This document shows positions 53,180 to 64,000 of a DNA stretch of 64,000 bases, piece after piece (the first letter of the stretch is position 1; each line of letters starts with the position of its first letter). The notes under the pieces were generated by a model. It did no database searches. It was not told the origin of the DNA and saw nothing but the letters and a program-made list of their open reading frames with translations. Source of the DNA: Heterohyrax brucei (lineage: Eukaryota; Chordata; Mammalia; Hyracoidea; Procaviidae); assembly GCA_028571685.1 (NCBI GenBank), contig CM053143.1, positions 142,448,829-142,512,828 on the forward strand. Direction: 5' to 3'. The position numbers and the translations under genes were made by a program.

Positions 53180-53540
53180 ATTGTTTTTGAGGTTACAAAA
53201 CATGCCAACAAAATTTGTACAGAGTTTTAAAAAAAGTAGCTATTGTTATTATAAAAACTTTTGGATTTTGTCTTGAAAGGGAAATGATAAATATTTAAAT
53301 AAACTCTAAATAAATAAACACTGAAATAAACTCTAATTAAATAATATTTAATTAGAATTTATCCTTGGGGTGTTCCATTGTAGAAATATTCTAGGAATTT
53401 TATCTGTGACTTTTATTGTGTATAATTCCAAAAATTTTTAGCACACTATTTATAAATTACATGATGGTACAGAAGCGCTGAGTTGCAGCACCTTTTCCTT
53501 TGCTGCCTTCTTTGTCTGTGGTGTGTCGTCTTCCAACTGC
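53180..53540. other. No feature recognised
   Basis: AT-rich, with AAATAAAC repeats near 53290-53345. Confidence 0.45.
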
Positions 53541-53544
53541 TGTT

Positions 53545-53955
53545 ATTGTTAGTTGCTGTCGAGTCGACTCCAACTTATAGCGACCCCACATACAGCAGAA
53601 CACGACGTTGCCTGAGCCGTCTTCCTGATTGTTGTTACACTGGAGTCTGTTGTAGTCGCTGTGTTTTGAGTGCCCTTCATTTTAGGGGCTTGTCTTCCAG
53701 CAGTGTATTAGACAATACTCTGTTGTGATCCATAGAGTTTTCACTGGCTGATTTTCAAAACAGATCACTAGACCTTTCTCCTAGTCTGTCTTCATCTAGA
53801 AGCACCACAGAAACATATCTACCGTGGGTAACTGTGATATTTGAAATACCTGTGGCATATCTTTCAGTATCGTAGCAACATACAAATAACAACACACAAA
53901 CCACCACAGTACAACAACCTGACAGATACGCACCTGGTGACTCTTCCAAATCGCT
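53545..53955 (-). mobile_element. Internally deleted RTE (5' end joined to 3' end)
   Basis: The first 110 bp are the RTE 3' terminus in reverse (GTTAGTTGCTGTCGAGTCG, CATACAGCAGAACACGACG, GTAGTCGCTGTG). From about 53660 it changes to the RTE 5' region (TTTTGAGTGCCCTTCATTTT, CAGTGTATTAGACAATACTC, GTTTTCACTGGCTGATTTTC, CGTAGCAACATACAAATAAC). The whole ORF, about 2.5-3 kb in full-length relatives, is missing. It could be a one-off deletion or a SINE-like non-autonomous family. Confidence 0.75.
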
Positions 53956-53959
53956 ACTG

Positions 53960-54275
53960 CCAAATGATTGTGTGATTCAGATAAGCAACAGCATTACTTT
54001 AAGTGTCTCTCTACTGTTTTTAAATTTAGCCTAATCACTTTCTGACAAGGGTAATTTTAGGCTGTTTGCCAAGTTAAATGGATGTATAGTTTTAAAAATT
54101 GGTATAGTTAAGGGTTAGGGCCCAGCTTTTAGAAAGGACTTGCGAGAAACTTAAAGAACATAGAGAATGTGTCTGTCTCCCATTTTTTGGAGACCTGAAA
54201 TGTCTTCCTCTCCAACTCACTCACTCTGCAGTTTCCTGTTCAGTACTGATGTTTATCCAGTATGTGCTATTATGG
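53960..54275. other. No feature recognised
   Basis: No gene or repeat identified. Confidence 0.45.
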
Positions 54276-54279
54276 TGAG

Positions 54280-54420
54280 ACGAAGCCTGTTTCTGATTGT
54301 GACTCATATTTGACCTTACAGGATAGAGTAGAATTGCCTCGTAGGGTTTTCAAGGTGTATTTGAACTGCCAGTCTTTTGGATAGCAGCTGTAGCTCTTAA
54401 CCATTGCACCACCAGGACTG
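54280..54420 (-). repeat. AfroSINE, antisense, internally shortened
   Basis: TGATTGTGACTCATATTTGA, GAGTAGAATTGCCTCGTAGG, GGTGTATTTGAACTGCCAGT and CACCACCAGGACTG. The GGAGCGCCTGG block is deleted. Confidence 0.75.
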
Positions 54421-54424
54421 TGTA

Positions 54425-55528
54425 TGGTGATAGTGGTTGTTAAGAATTATAATACTTTGTATCAGTTAACTTTAGCTACTTTTGTTCCTGTACCCTTAGG
54501 ACAGGATCCTCTGGGACCATCCCAGGTTTCAGCAATTAAAGGGTGAACCCTGTACATACCAGGGCCCCTAGGACCCAGCTACATCCTGAGGCTGCACCTG
54601 CTCTAATTGTTTAGTTACCATACCTTACTGGTGGCTGAGTATTTTGATACCCCTGCTCACCTCTCATTTAAGAAACAAAAAGAAGGAAGTGTTATATCTA
54701 AAATAGTTGAAACAAAAGAGGACAAAAAGTATGTAACTAAACAACTAGTAGCCAAAATGTGCTGACATAATAAAGTATAAGAAATTAAGTAAGACGTAAG
54801 AACATGATGACTATTGCAAGATACTAAGGAAAATAATAAAGAAGAGGTAAAAAAAAAAAAAGAATTGTAAGATAGGCTAAGATGAGTAAAGTGAAATTTA
54901 AGTTTAAAAAGTAACTAAAGGAATATGGTATAAAAGTTAGACAGAAATAAAGTGTTCCATAAAGGGTATTCCGGAAGCAGTGTGCCGTCCAACGGTGAAC
55001 TCCACCCAAGTGTAGGTAGTGGCCTTGGGGCTGAGGCAGCTATAGATAGCTGTAAGCTTTTCCCTCCGGTAACTTCCTGAAACTGAGACTCTGCAAGGGA
55101 AGTAGAAGTGACTGGGTGGCTCTCTTTGGGGCTGAATAGTTTCTTTCCATCCCTAACCTCAGTTAATTATTCTATGTGTTAGTAACTTATTGTCCACTGC
55201 TTTTTAGTATTGAGTTTTCTTAATATAAAAGTATTGTTTCTTTGGGGACTCTGTTGGTCTTATTTATGTTGGTAGCCTCAGAGCTTAGCTCAGCCGTGGG
55301 CGCTTATTAAACAGTCAGTAAATGCTTGTTGAATAGGTGTCAGAGTCCTCAGGTCTTTGGTTATGGTTCTTTACATGCCAAAGCAAGTTTTTATTTGTTG
55401 ACAAGAGCTATTGTCGGTGGCCACGGACATTTCCCTCAAAACCATTTAGTAGTATGTTGCTCTGTGGGCAGTAGCTCCTAAGACAAGACCAGCGAACTGA
55501 AAACAACGATGCGTCAAGCAAACAGTGA
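54425..55528. other. No feature recognised
   Basis: Contains an A-rich segment (54740-54870). GGCGCTTATTAAACAGTCAG near 55300 is a possible L2 trace. Confidence 0.4.
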
Positions 55529-55536
55529 CCTAGAAC

Positions 55537-55761
55537 AGGGCTTGGCAGACATTTTTTGTGAAAGGCTAGATAGTAAATGTTTTAGGCGTTTCAGGCCACG
55601 TGATCTCTGCTACAACTACTGAGCTCTGGCTTTGCTGAGTGAAAGCAGCCACAGATGATACCTGAATGAATGTCTGTGGCAGTGCTCTGGTGCAGCTTTA
55701 GTTACAAAAACAGGACACCAGTCAGTTTTAGCGTTGCAGGCTGGTTGTTTTCTAACCCCTG
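55537..55761. mobile_element. hAT-type non-autonomous DNA transposon
   Basis: 225 bp with short inverted ends (CAGGGCTTGG left; CTAACCCCTG right, the reverse of CAGGGGTTAG). Flanking 8-bp duplications ACCTAGAA (55529-55536) and AGCTAGAA (55762-55769) have one change; 8 bp is the hAT signature. Interior landmarks are GTGAAAGGCTAGATAGTAAA and CAAAAACAGGACACCAG. An ancient mammalian MER-class element, non-coding. Confidence 0.8.
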
Positions 55762-55774
55762 AGCTAGAATATAG

Positions 55775-56775
55775 AAATGTGATGCTGCTGACATCCGAGA
55801 GCTTCAGAGAGAGAACTCACCTGTGAGTGAGAGAATGGGAGCTTTCGGAGGAAGGGGTCCAGTATCTTATTTATTTGTATTTTCTACAACTCCTGGCATA
55901 GTGTTTCATCTGTATGGGTGTTCAGTAAATATTATTTTGATTTGGGAGCATAATATTTCAGTCATCCTCCCTGCGTTTAAGTTTTCTCATCTAAAATTGA
56001 AGAGATTATGTTAAGTGATTATGTTAATGTCACTGCAGTAGAAAAAAATCTGTGATTCAGTGACTGTGGAAGGCCGGATGGTTTTCTCTTCAAAGATAAC
56101 AATTGTTGGTTTAACACATTTCCTGTATACCCTTAGTGTCCTTCTGTGGAGTTCTCAAGCAGTTGCTTTTAGGAATCATGTTATTTTATTGATCTTTCAC
56201 AATGGAATTCATTGTCCATTGGCCTGTGTCTAGACTTCCCTCATCTCTGCTACCCCTGCTGTAACGTGCATAGGGGAGTGTACACTTGGCTTTGTTTTCA
56301 TCATCAGAATTTGTACTGCATAGTCATTTGTTGTTTAAACAATAAATTAGCTGTAAAAAGTAACCTAGACAATCTCAAGTGATTCTTGTGTAAAGGGACA
56401 AGCTGCGGATTGGTCTGTTTCTCATTTAGGATTATATTTTACTAGATGGTGTATCTCATGAAACAGGCATTTTGTCATGATTTATCCACTCAGGCTGCTA
56501 AAGATAAACAGTAATCCAATACAGTTTTAAATATTAGGGGTATACAGTATAATCATCTTAATCAAATTCTTCTTCTTTTCTTTTGGATTGTTGATTTTTA
56601 GTTAGACTTTTACCCTCTCTTTCTAAAGACTACTTAAGATTAGGTGAGCCTTCTCATGATCACTTATTGTGATTATACCATATTCAAGAAATACCATATG
56701 CTGGTGTATGTTTCTAGTCTTATTTGCTGAAGAAACTAAAATTCTGAAAAGTTCTTTGTAAGGAGCACAGAAAAT
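55775..56775. other. No feature recognised
   Basis: No gene; a possible L2 trace at 55860-55940. The minus-strand frame at 56623-56865 overlaps the RTE end and is not coding. Confidence 0.4.
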
Positions 56776-56782
56776 TTTCCTT

Positions 56783-58880
56783 GTTGTTAGGTGGTGACCA
56801 GTTGGTTCCAGCTCATAGCGACCCTGTACATACAATAGAACAAAACACTGACTGATCCTGACCAATTCTCAGACAAGCTGTTAAGTTTGTATCATTGCAG
56901 CCACTCTGTCAGTCCATTTGGTTGAGGTCTTCCTTTTCTGTGCTCACCTTCCACTTAAAGAGCATTGTGTCCTGTCCAGGATCCCTCCTGATTACATGTC
57001 TAACGTATGTAAGATAAAATACAGCATTCTGGCTGTATTTCTTCCAAGGCAGATTTGTTCTGATAGAAGTCCGGGGTGTATTCGTTATTCTCTAACACCA
57101 GAGTTCAGAGGCATCAATTCTTCTTCAGTTTTTATTATTCATTGTCTACCTTTCCAATGCGTATGAGGCAATTAAGAATACTGTGGCTTGTGTCCCAAAA
57201 CTGAAAAACCAAACCCAGTGCTGTCAAGTCTACTCTGACTCCTAATGAGGCTATAGACAGGGTAGAACTGCTCTATAGAGGGTCCAAGGGGCACTTGGCA
57301 GATTTGAACTGCTGACCTTTTGGTTACTAGATGTAGCACTTAACCACTATACCACCATGGTTTCCCATGGCTTGGGTCAGGTGCATCTTAGTCCTCAAGG
57401 TGGCATACTGCTTTTTAAGACTTTAAAGAGGTCTTTTGCCAAAGATTTGCCTACTGCAGTATGTCATTTGATTTCTTGACTGCTACTTCTATGGGTATTG
57501 ATTGTAGATCCAAATAAAATAAAATCTTCCACAGCTTTAGTCTTTTCTTGTTTATCATGATGTTGATTACCTATCCAGTCGTGAGGATTTTTGTTTTCTT
57601 GCTGTTGAGGTGTGATCTGTACTGAAGGCTGTGGTCTTTAGTATTTATCAGTAAGTACTTCAAGTCCTCTTCACTTTCAGCAAGCATAACACTGGTTGTT
57701 AGTCTTCCTCCAATCCTGATGCCATGTTCTTGATACAGTGCAGCTTCTCAGATTACTTGTCCAGCATAAGGGTTGAGTAAGTGTGGTGAAAGTTTACAAC
57801 CCTGATACACACTTTCCTTGATTTTAAATCATGTGGTATCTCCTTGTTCTGTTCAAACAACTGCTTCTTCATCTGTGTACGGGTTCCTCATGAGCACAGT
57901 TAAGTGTTCTGGAATTCCCGTTCTTATTGTTGTCCATAATTTGTTATGATCTAAACAATCAGGTGCCTTTGCATAGTCATTGAAATACAGGTAGATATTT
58001 TTGTTTTATTCTGTGCTTTCAGCACGATCTGTGTGACATCATCAGTGATATCCCTTATTCTGTATCCTCTTCTGAATCTGGCTTGAATTTCTGGAAATTC
58101 CCTGTCAGTCTGCTACTGCAACTGTTTTTGAATGATCTGCGGCACAATTTTACTTGCATGTAATGTTAATATTGCTCGCTAATTTTCAAATTCTCTTGGG
58201 TCACCTTTCTTTGGAATGGACACAAATATGGATCTCTTCCAGTCGGATGGCCAGGCAGCTCTCTTCCAAATTTCTTGGCATAAATGCATGGGGCTTCTCC
58301 AGCATTCAACAGGTATTCCATCAATTTCTAGAGCTTTGTTTTTCACCATTGCTTTCATTACAACTTGGATTTCTTCTTTCAGTACTGTCAGTTCTTGATC
58401 ACATGCTTCCTTCTGAAATGGTTAAATACTGACCATTTCTTTTTAGTACAGTAACTCTGTATTCCTTCTGTCTTCTCTGATGCTTCCTGCATTGTTCAGT
58501 GTTTTGCCCATCTAATCCTTCAGTATTGCAACTCAAGGCTCAAATTTTTTCTTCACTTATTTCTGCTAGAGAAATGCTGAGTATGTTCTTCCTTTTTGGT
58601 TTTCTAACTCCAGGACTTTACATTTCATTGTAACACTTTATCTTCTTGAGCTGCTGTTTGAAATCTTCTTTTCAGCTCTTCAGATTCATCATTTTTTCCG
58701 TTTGCTTTATCTTCTTTACATTCAAGAGCAAGTTTTAGCATCTTTTCTGACATCCATTTTGGTCTTTTCTTTTAATGACTTTCTGCTTTCTTTATGTGTG
58801 ATGTCCTTTGTGTCATCCCACAGCTCGTCTGGTCTTTGGTCCTTAGTTTTGAACGTGTTATCTATTTCTCAGTCTCAAAT
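56783..58880 (-). mobile_element. RTE LINE, 3' two-thirds, interrupted by a SINE
   Basis: The 3' terminus is at TTGTTGTTAGGTGGTGACC. Rightward come the C-terminal region (CTGGCTGTATTTCTTCCAAG), the RT (CACTTTCAGCAAGCATAAC; TCTTCATTTTATC-like blocks), and linker sequence up to GACTTTCTGCTTTCTTTATG and CATCCCACAGCTCGTCTGG. The endonuclease half is missing (normal 5' truncation). The RT catalytic region is degraded. Confidence 0.88.
57195..57367 (-). repeat. AfroSINE inserted in the RTE
   Basis: Antisense, from AAAACCAAACCCAGTGCTG to CACCATGGTTTCCC. TGGCTTGTGTC (57184-57194) and TGGCTTGGGTC (57368-57378) form an 11-bp duplication with one change. Confidence 0.9.
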
Positions 58881-58884
58881 TTCA

Positions 58885-59345
58885 CACAAGTATAGATGTG
58901 TGTGAAAAAAATGACACGAGCCAGACAATGACATTTTTATGTTATGTTTTGAGGTGACTTCTCTTAAACTTTTATGTGCTTAAGAATCATGTAAAGGGTC
59001 TTATCTAAAAGTAGGTCCTTATTCACTAGGTTTGTGGTAGATTTTTTAAAGATTATTAAGATTGTAAAAGGAAGTTCTTCCAAACTGCTTTTAATATAGT
59101 AGAGTATGATTAAGGTTAACCATGCACAAACATTTTTCTGTGTTTTGGGCTTGCCCACTTAACTGTATTGGTCAGCCTCTTCATCGTTTCTTTCTGATCT
59201 TCCTAATACTCTGCCTCCTAAGTATAATTTTTTTCTTTACATCTGGTTGCCTCTGTAAGTTATTGAAGCTTAATTTCCCTTCCTGGTGTAGATTCTTCAT
59301 TTTATAGTTTATTACAACCTTGCTGATGCAGCTCTTTTTAAGAGA
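58885..59345. other. No feature recognised
   Basis: AT-rich, no assignable feature. Confidence 0.45.
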
Positions 59346-59349
59346 AAGA

Positions 59350-60290
59350 ATTTTTTTTTTAGTTTTTGTGATTAAGTGCAAGTTTACAATCCAAGTTAGT
59401 TTGCCGTATAAGACCCTGAACGCATGCCTCTATGCAACTCTGTCTGTTCTCATTCCTCCTTTCCATCTTGTACTTCTGAAATCCACTTAACCAACACTTG
59501 TCCCCTCCTATCCACTCTCCCGTCTTCCTTCTAAGGAGGAACCAGTTGGACAGCCTCACATATATACATTAAGTCAAGAAGTACACACACCACCTGCTTC
59601 ATTCTATATCCCATTTAAAAAAAAAAACAAAACAAACCACTGCCATGCCAGCTCATAGTGGCCTACGGAGAGAGTAGAACTACCCTGTGGAGTTTCAAAG
59701 GAGCGCCTGGTAGATTTGAAGTGCTGACCTTGTGGTTAGCAGCTGTAGTACTTAACCACTGCACCACGAGGTGCAGCTAACGTTTTCTGAAAAGTTAGTT
59801 TTAATACTGGTTTCAGCTTTCGGCTAGCAGTAAGTTCAGGGGCCGTGTTCTCAGGGCACCTCCAGAAGGTGGGACCATTAAGTCTGGTTCTTTCATAGAG
59901 TTCTAGGTCCGCACTCCCCTTTTTGTTCTGCTACATCAGGAATTCTACATTGTGTTTCCTGTCGGGGCAGTCTTTGCTGGTAACCAGGCACCGTGTAGTT
60001 CTTCTGGTCTCATGCTGATGTAGTCTTCCAGATGTATGGACCCGTCTGTCTCCTGGGCTCATAGTTTTCTTCATATCTTTGATGTTCTTGGTTTTCATCT
60101 TCTCCAGGTGGGTTGGGGCCAATTGCTGTTCCTTAGATGGCTGCTTGCTGGCTTTCTTAAAAGTGCCACTCACTAACACAGGAGGCAGAACAATTTCTTA
60201 GAAAAAAACTGGTTGTGCCAAGTGACCTTGATGTCCCCTGAAACTATGGTCCCCAGTCCCCTATCCCTGCTACTCTGTCTTTTAAATTGT
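59350..60290 (-). mobile_element. L1 3' UTR, antisense, interrupted by a SINE
   Basis: T-rich start, GTGCAAGTTTACAATCCAAG, CACTTGTCCCCTCCTATCC and GGACAGCCTCACATATATAC. After the SINE: CATTAAGTCTGGTTCTTTC, CTCATGCTGATGTAGTCTTC, GTGCCACTCACTAACACAGG and GATGTCCCCTGAAACTATGG. The same order as the 45494 copy. Confidence 0.85.
59618..59780 (-). repeat. AfroSINE inserted in the L1
   Basis: Antisense, with A9 and AACAAAACAAACCACTGCC at its tail side, GGAGCGCCTGGTAGATTTG in the middle and CACTGCACCACGAGG at the head. Some deletion is present in the GACTCATAGC region. Confidence 0.85.
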
Positions 60291-60294
60291 TGAC

Positions 60295-61795
60295 AGTCCT
60301 TTGTTTAAAACTAGAGTTATATCAAGGTAGCTCTGACGATAAAACTTCAGGTTGACTGAAAGCTTATTATGCTGCTGACAGGTAATGAGAAGTTGGGAAT
60401 TGTAAAGTGTTTTGAGCCTCTTCTGAATACTGAGTCTCTACTTTGTGATGGGCATTTCTTGAGTAAGGTGACCCTAGGTCTTCACGTGTCTTGGTCAGTT
60501 ACAGTTTACACCTCTTGTTCTGGTAGTTATGAACAGTGTTTACTTTCATGCTCTAAAAACATCTTGATTTGTCTAGTAAATTTTATGGTTACTCTACTCA
60601 TAGTTCATAGAGTTTTCCTTTGTTCTTTCCTACTAAGATGGCCAGTTGTAATGGGGGTGTCTCTTTCTGCCCAGTACATCTGAAAAACATGTGTTGACAG
60701 TGAAAGGATTTGAATGTTAAAAACTATCGTTTCCTTTGGGGCAATGAAAATTCATTGCATGTGTTATAAAATACTAATCCGGTAACTAATAACATTTTGA
60801 TAGAAATTTTCAGACCTGGATATTTATTAACAGTTTCTTAAAAGTAGTTTCCAGTGTCTAGATTCTTGGGCTCTTAGTAAATCAATTTTAAATATATCCA
60901 TATACAGCAGGGCTTTTGTTTTTCCCATTTGTAGAAGGTACTATCATGCCAAATCATAGTAAATTAGTGTGGTTTATGAAGACAAAGAAGAAAGTATGAT
61001 TATAGGGTCAGGACAACTTCGTTCTAAGCAGTGGAAGTAATTTTTCTCCCAGTTTATGCATGAAATATATAAAAAGAACCCAAAGACTAGGAACCAGTTG
61101 GGCTATTAATACATACCCTGTGTCAGAAAGGTAACAGTAATTGCACCTTACAGCACATGAAAGTAATATTATTGCTGCATAGATAGTCATTCCCAAAACT
61201 GTAGACCCTAGTTAAAATGTTAAATGGTTTTATGTTCATTTATGAATATTTTGATGTATTGGTTGAACATGTAGATACAAATCTTACCTTTATTGGAAAC
61301 CCATTGATAGCTGTGACCATTAATTCAGAAATTTAATTGATGTACTTTTGAATTAATTTGGACGTGACCTCAAGCCTTTCTGCCTAGAATTCTGATTCTA
61401 TTCCAACTGTTTCAGTGGCAGATTCCCATCATTATTCAGTTGTTTCTTTTCTTTGCTCTTTCATGGTATTGTATTTGAATTATTTTTCATCCTTTTTTTT
61501 GTTTTACTTTTCTGCAAGTCAGCTGAATACATTAATCTGTGAGCATCATGGCTAGCAAGTACTTGAATTCAGTGTTCCCCTTATAAGTTGGAGAAGACAC
61601 TGTGGGAATTTCATGGGATTGGTTGTTTGTGTACTGTTCTGTCTCTAAGTACTCATCTTGTCTGCAACTTTGCTTTAAATTTGTATAGCTAGAACTCGTC
61701 ATAAGTGACCAAACACTTGGCTGTTCCATGTACAGTACTGCTACTCACCACTCAAAGCAGAAACATAGGAGTCACTTATGAGTGTTTCCTCTTTA
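60295..61795. other. No feature recognised
   Basis: No repeat identified. The 104-codon plus-strand frame 60369-60683 is hydrophobic and lacks splice borders. Confidence 0.4.
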
Positions 61796-61799
61796 CTTT

Positions 61800-62755
61800 T
61801 TTTTTTTTTTTTAATATCCAATTAGTCACCAAATACATCAAGAAATGTCTGGTAGGAAAAATCAGAATCCTCCTCATCATCCTTAATGCCTTTTTCCTGA
61901 TTGTTACCAGCATACCAATCTCTTTAGTTATTACCTCTCACCTCAGCAATTTAAAAAAGCTTATTGGCTTCAATGTGTCCTTTCCCCACCTAAGTAATCA
62001 AATTACCTGTCTGATTGTGTTCCTGCTAAGAACCTTTGTCCAGTGTTCTGTTAAGTACTTCAAAATGTGTTAGCTACTTCAAACACTTTGGGAGTCCTGT
62101 GGGTTTTTCATGGGTGCTTTGAGAACCTCCTGGGGCAAATGGAAGAGTCAAGTGAGTATGAACTTCACAACTAATGAGCCAATATGGATAACTTATTAAC
62201 AACTAACTAACTAAAATTCATATTTTATGTGAATTTTCTTAATTTTTACCAATTGTCTTTATTCTGTTTTAAAATCTCATCCAAGATAGCACTTTACATT
62301 TAATTGCCATGCCTCTTTGGGCTCGTCTAGACTGTGATAGTTTCTCAGACCTTTATGATTCTTGATAATGTTGAGGATTACTGATCAGGTAGGTCTTTTA
62401 TAGAAAATTACAGAGCTAAAGGGCCATTCTTATTATGTCACACAAGAGTGCATACTGTTAATATGACTTAGCACTAATGATTTTAATCTTGTCTGAGGTA
62501 GTGTTTGTCAGATTCCTCTACTGTAAAGCTATTCCCACTCCACTCTCTTTCCTATACTGTACCCTTTAGAGGAAAATTGTTCTGTGTAATACATACTTAA
62601 GAGCTAGGGATTTATATGATCCACCATTTTGACAGTGAACTGTCTATGTAAATTATTTGGAATTCTCCTGAACATGTGTATCAAGTATCCTTAAGATCAC
62701 CTCTAAGTTCAGTGATTTGCTAGTAGGACTTATGGTACGCATTATGTATTTGTAC
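61800..62755. other. No confident feature
   Basis: A T19 run at 61796-61814, then sequence giving a 122-codon frame (61705-62073). The frame crosses the T run and its composition (Phe/Leu/Ile from T-rich DNA) argues against coding. Confidence 0.4.
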
Positions 62756-62769
62756 TCATGGCGATGATT

Positions 62770-63225
62770 TATCATAGTGAAAGGTTGAGAAGCAAGATCA
62801 GCAAAGGGAAAAAGCACATGGGCAAATTACGAAGGAAGCTGGCCGTAAGCTGCCAGAGTCCTCTCGCAGTTACCTCTCCCAGGGTGTACCTAATTCTCCC
62901 ACTGAGTTGTGGCAGTGCTTGTGAAATATTACCAAACAAGGTGGTTTTTAGATACTCAATGCCCAGGAATTTTACTGGGGACTCATCACATTGTATAGAC
63001 TTCCCAAGCCTGGCACGTAGCTGAAATTTCAGATTCAACATAAGGAAAGCAGATGTTCAGCATAAACCGTGTCGTTTGCACAAATAGCTACTCTTATCAG
63101 TTCATCAGTTCTGGGAATGGTGGAACCTTCCTGAAATTTAGCTCCCAGATGCCAGCCAGCCAAGGACCAACTTCATAAGCAGGCTTTTCAAAAGATAGCA
63201 GTCAGGCCTGCTAGGTTAACTGTTG
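62770..63225 (+). repeat. Possible old LTR fragment
   Basis: GCACATGGGCAAATTACG, GGGTGTACCTAATTCTCCC, GGAAAGCAGATGTTCAGC and CTCCCAGATGCCAGCCAGCC recall an ancient mammalian LTR, but I cannot name the family. It opens frames on both strands (88 and 89 codons), which I take as coincidence. Confidence 0.25.
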
Positions 63226-63229
63226 TACA

Positions 63230-63750
63230 CAGCATGAGATTTGGTTCTTGTTCCTTATTCATTCATTGTTGAGATCATTTATTCATAGCAATATGGACTT
63301 ATGGATTTTTATTCTATCTGTATTATATCTATCTGTACTACTATCTGTAGTTTGGGTTCATTTCATAAATAACTATGTTGTTTTTAACTCTAATTGTTAT
63401 AACTTTGGCTGGTGGAAGCTTTTTCACTTTGCCCTTTATCACAGTTTTGTTTTTTGAGCACTTCCTTATTTCTGCCATTACAAAACACACTAGGCTTATC
63501 TTGTGTGTGCCATGCCCTACCCCTAGAATGAGCCATTTCTCCAAAGAGCCCTGCCTCCTTTTGTAATGAAGTTTTAAAATGTTAAACATATTCATTGTAG
63601 GAAATTCGAGAATTACAGAAAGAAGCACTAAGAAGTAGGTACACTCTGAAGCAAATACTAACTGCTTATTGTTATAGACAATTACTAGTAATATTTCATT
63701 GCATTATTTAGTGAGATTTCAAAGCAAAATATGAAGTTATTTTTGCAACT
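63230..63750. other. No feature recognised
   Basis: AT-rich. The piece 63590-63640 resembles a common intronic LINE-type motif. Confidence 0.4.
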
Positions 63751-63753
63751 GTT

Positions 63754-63777
63754 TTCTTTCTTTCTTTTTTTTTTTGG
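63754..63777 (+). repeat. TTTC/T-rich simple repeat
   Basis: TTTCTTTCTTTC followed by a T run and GGG. Confidence 0.85.
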
Positions 63778-63856
63778 GAGGGGAATATTTCATGTGTGGT
63801 AGTAACTACCTAAAAGACCCAAGAGCATCTTTCCTTTCATAACTAAAGCCTTTCAA

Positions 63857-63875
63857 TCTCTCTCTCTCTCTCTGT
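63857..63875 (+). repeat. (TC)n microsatellite
   Basis: Eight to nine CT units in ATCTCTCTCTCTCTCTCTG. Confidence 0.9.
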
Positions 63876-63925
63876 TTGCCCTCAGTCTCTTTTTAAACTC
63901 TGCATGGAATTAAGACACTGAAATA

Positions 63926-64000
63926 TGTGATGGTTATTGCGAGTCTGACTGCTAACCAAAGTGTTCCCAGCTCAAATTGACAGGTGCTCTTTGGAAACCC
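63926..64000 (+). repeat. AfroSINE head, cut by the window edge
   Basis: GTCTGACTGCTAACCAAAGT, then CAGGTGCTCTTTGGAAACCC, which is the first half of the short form. The first 30 bp of the head are poorly conserved. The rest lies outside the window. Confidence 0.75.

Noticed and set aside
61705-62073. A 122-codon plus-strand frame
   Set aside because: It crosses a T19 run, and its Phe/Ile/Leu richness comes from T-rich DNA. No start context or borders.
62758-63041. Overlapping 88- and 89-codon frames on opposite strands
   Set aside because: The interval resembles an old LTR; mutual antisense frames of the same length are more likely coincidence than two genes.
63601-63639. A 13-codon exon-like unit (CATTGTAG acceptor, AGTAG|GTACAC donor)
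   Set aside because: The sequence resembles a common intronic LINE-type motif (AGAAAATTCAGAAAATACAG-like), so the splice signals are probably accidental.

Overview
The window looks like AT-rich, repeat-dense nuclear DNA of an afrotherian mammal, most likely a paenungulate such as an elephant or mammoth. The evidence is the interspersed repeats. About 40 copies or fragments belong to the tRNA-derived AfroSINE type, whose tail reads close to CGCTATGAGTCGGAAT plus GACTCGACGGCA. There are seven pieces of the RTE LINE that carries the same tail, several L1 3' ends of the kind I associate with elephant, and MaLR-like LTRs with 5-bp target duplications. MIR, L2 and hAT relics are the older mammalian background. 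I saw no bacterial, organellar or plasmid feature and no functional tRNA or rRNA gene.

Layout. 0-9 kb: AfroSINE fragments, an LTR split by two SINEs, a short L1 with a perfect target duplication, and an old L1. 9.3-12.4 kb: an L1 end, then the most complete RTE copy (minus strand) with a readable reverse-transcriptase segment. 12.4-30 kb: many SINEs over old L1/L2, with one good candidate exon at 20.24 kb. 31-34.3 kb: an LTR-internal-LTR fossil with an RTE inserted in its 3' LTR. 37.6-41.2 kb: an inverted pair of mariner fragments, a 5' RTE half with an L1 inserted in it, and a solo LTR. 41-47 kb: L1 ends. 49-52 kb: the best coding evidence, two candidate exons compatible in frame. 53.5-60.3 kb: an internally deleted RTE, a hAT relic, a long RTE and an L1 with a nested SINE.

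Coding content is sparse. Four candidate plus-strand exons (20239-20404, 44905-45051, 49323-49453, 51865-52078) have open frames and splice-like borders. The last two can be joined in phase, the first of them holding a plausible start codon. I could not identify the protein and give no name. The window is probably mostly intron or flank of one or more plus-strand genes.

The most interesting material is in how the repeats were made: tiny 'tail-only' retrotransposition products of about 26-45 bp (one with a convincing target duplication), one 3' tail shared by an RTE LINE and two SINE families with different tRNA heads, an RTE derivative that keeps only its two ends, and a folded-back mariner pair. 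All repeat family names come from memory of the families, not from a search; repeat boundaries are good to about 5-20 bp except where a target duplication fixes them.
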